From Methanothrix sp. (GTDB taxonomy: Archaea > Halobacteriota > Methanosarcinia > Methanotrichales > Methanotrichaceae): 15,144 nt of DNA. This document shows positions 14,270 through 15,144 of this stretch, piece by piece. The translations under genes were made by a program, and so were the position numbers. Every line of letters starts with the position of its first letter. Position 1 is the first letter of the stretch. The DNA lies in assembly GCA_012798025.1 (NCBI GenBank), contig JAAZNX010000123.1:1-15144 (forward strand), written 5' to 3'. Under the pieces are notes generated by a model, which worked only from the letters and a program-made list of their open reading frames with translations, was not told the DNA's origin and made no database searches.

Positions 14270-14872
14270 TTATTTTTCCTTTGGGTCCTCCGATCGCAGC
14301 CAGGCCAAGGTCTCGGCAAATTTGCGCACCGTCTTGCGAAGCGACCTGAAGCCCTCTTGGTCCGACATGGCACCTTCCAGGGTGTCGCGCGACCAGAAGG
14401 TTGCACCCAGGTTGGCGCCAAAGAATCCGCCGCTCACTGGTATCATGCCGTTGAGGACGTAGAATGTGTGGATCTGCTGCAGGGCCTGCTCCTGACCTCC
14501 CATGCGGTCTCCTCCTATTGCAATGGCCATTCCTGGCTTGCGGCTAAGGGCTTTTGGGTCGGCTGCAAGAGTGGCTCGCGTCCGGTCGATCACAATTTTC
14601 GTCTGGGCGCTGATGCTTCCGTTGTAAACGGGCGTGGCGAACACATAGCCTTCAGCCTCCCTGATGAGCGGATAGAGCTGGTACATGTCATCCTTGATCA
14701 TGCATTCCTTGTTCTTCAGGCAAAAGTCGCAGTGCCTACAGGGGCCGATGCTCTTAGCGCGCACTGTGAACAGTTCCGTCCGAAAGCCCCTCTCCTCCAG
14801 CATCTTCAGCGCCTCTTTTAGGATATGCTCAGTCGCCATCTTCCTGGGACTGCCGGATATGCCAAGTATCAT
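14270..14872 (-). CDS. Iron-sulfur flavoprotein (Isf)
   Basis: A 200-residue flavodoxin-fold protein (NADPH-dependent FMN reductase superfamily). It begins ILGISGSPRK, the phosphate-binding loop for FMN. A compact cysteine motif follows: Cys45, Cys48, Cys51 and Cys57 (CX2CX2CX5C in GPCRHCDFCLKNKEC), the [4Fe-4S] site that defines Isf proteins of methanogens. ATPVYNGSISAQTKIVIDR (79-97) is the second flavin contact. Isf accepts electrons from ferredoxin and is thought to act in reduction of O2/H2O2 or in electron transfer to partners such as AfpA, which is encoded next. ATG 14872 follows the upstream gene by 23 bases, consistent with one operon of three genes. Confidence 0.9.
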   Translation of the reverse strand: MILGISGSPRKMATEHILKEALKMLEERGFRTELFTVRAKSIGPCRHCDFCLKNKECMIKDDMYQLYPLIREAEGYVFATPVYNGSISAQTKIVIDRTRATLAADPKALSRKPGMAIAIGGDRMGGQEQALQQIHTFYVLNGMIPVSGGFFGANLGATFWSRDTLEGAMSDQEGFRSLRKTVRKFAETLAWLRSEDPKEK

Positions 14873-14895
14873 GATGCACTATTTTTGTGGTGTAA

Positions 14896-15144
14896 TTATT
14901 TCAGATTTGCCAAACGGAGGTTTTCCACTGCGGCCAAGGCCGATGTCTCCACCTCATCAACTGCCCTGCAGATCCTCGCGTAGCTGAGCACAATTTTGCC
15001 TGCAGCAGAACTGCTGCATTCAAGAATCTCGCACAGAACCCCATCGAAGTCCTCCAGATCCACGCCCCTTTTTCGCAGGTATTCGTGGCCCCATGGTCCT
15101 GCCACCAGCCACTTGTCCAGTGGATCGGATGCAGAGATGTAGTG
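14896..15144 (-). CDS. C-terminal part of an unrecognised protein (5' end beyond window)
   Basis: An open frame of 82 codons plus stop that continues past the right edge, so the true start is outside the window; an in-frame GTG at 15105 is an internal codon. The residues seen start HYISASDPLDKWLVAGPWGH, then YLRKRGVDLEDFDGVLCEIL, and finish with a long helix (IVLSYARICRAVDEVETSAL onward). There is no signal peptide or membrane segment in the part seen. It is the upstream gene of isf-afpA. I do not recognise the family. Confidence 0.7.
   Translation of the reverse strand, partial: HYISASDPLDKWLVAGPWGHEYLRKRGVDLEDFDGVLCEILECSSSAAGKIVLSYARICRAVDEVETSALAAVENLRLANLK

Noticed and set aside
14357..14821. 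154-codon open frame on the plus strand
   Set aside because: Antisense shadow of the iron-sulfur flavoprotein gene, which has its FMN loop and cysteine motif in frame.

Overview
The window looks like chromosomal DNA of an acetate-using methanogen of the Methanothrix (Methanosaeta) type. The evidence is a coenzyme F430 gene block (cfbA, cfbE, cfbD), a flavoprotein pair typical of methanogenic archaea (iron-sulfur flavoprotein and archaeoflavoprotein AfpA), archaeal TATA-box-like sequences in front of genes, and GTG/TTG starts with GAGGT or AGGTGA ribosome sites. The genus is an inference; membership of the methanogenic archaea is well supported.

Layout. 1-519 (-) is a partial TatD-family nuclease. 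592-3595 is a transposon graveyard: two decayed IS4-family copies, an ISL3-type fragment and a doubtful transposase tail. Between them lies one intact two-gene unit (+), a winged-helix regulator followed by a small two-helix membrane protein. 3800-6326 (-) is a pair of exported proteins: a DUF4430 protein with a cysteine-rich tail, then an alpha/alpha-barrel (prenyltransferase-like repeat) protein. These two folds are the two halves of animal intrinsic factor/transcobalamin. 6531-6973 (+) is a decayed IS5-type transposase. 7148-9123 (-) holds a DUF4198 protein (family linked to Ni/Co uptake) and a four-helix membrane protein with an extracytoplasmic N-terminal domain. 9251-10192 (+) is a secreted two-domain fasciclin protein, divergent from the previous gene. 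10200-10835 (-) is an IS200/IS605 wreck with tnpA and tnpB remnants and an end hairpin. 10848-13556 (-) is cfbA-cfbE-cfbD, and 13669-15144 (-) is afpA, isf and the end of an unrecognised gene.

How the genes may fit together. The right third makes the nickel tetrapyrrole F430: CfbA inserts nickel into sirohydrochlorin, CfbD is the catalytic half of the reductive cyclase, and CfbE closes the last ring. cfbB and cfbC are not in the window. The Isf/AfpA electron-transfer pair sits directly upstream. The middle third encodes five exported or membrane proteins. Two of them resemble corrinoid-binding modules, one belongs to a nickel/cobalt-linked family, and two have signal peptides whose likely cleavage would leave an N-terminal histidine. 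A cell-surface system for capturing metal or tetrapyrroles is the most interesting reading, but it is an inference from fold and context.

No tRNA, rRNA or CRISPR array was seen.
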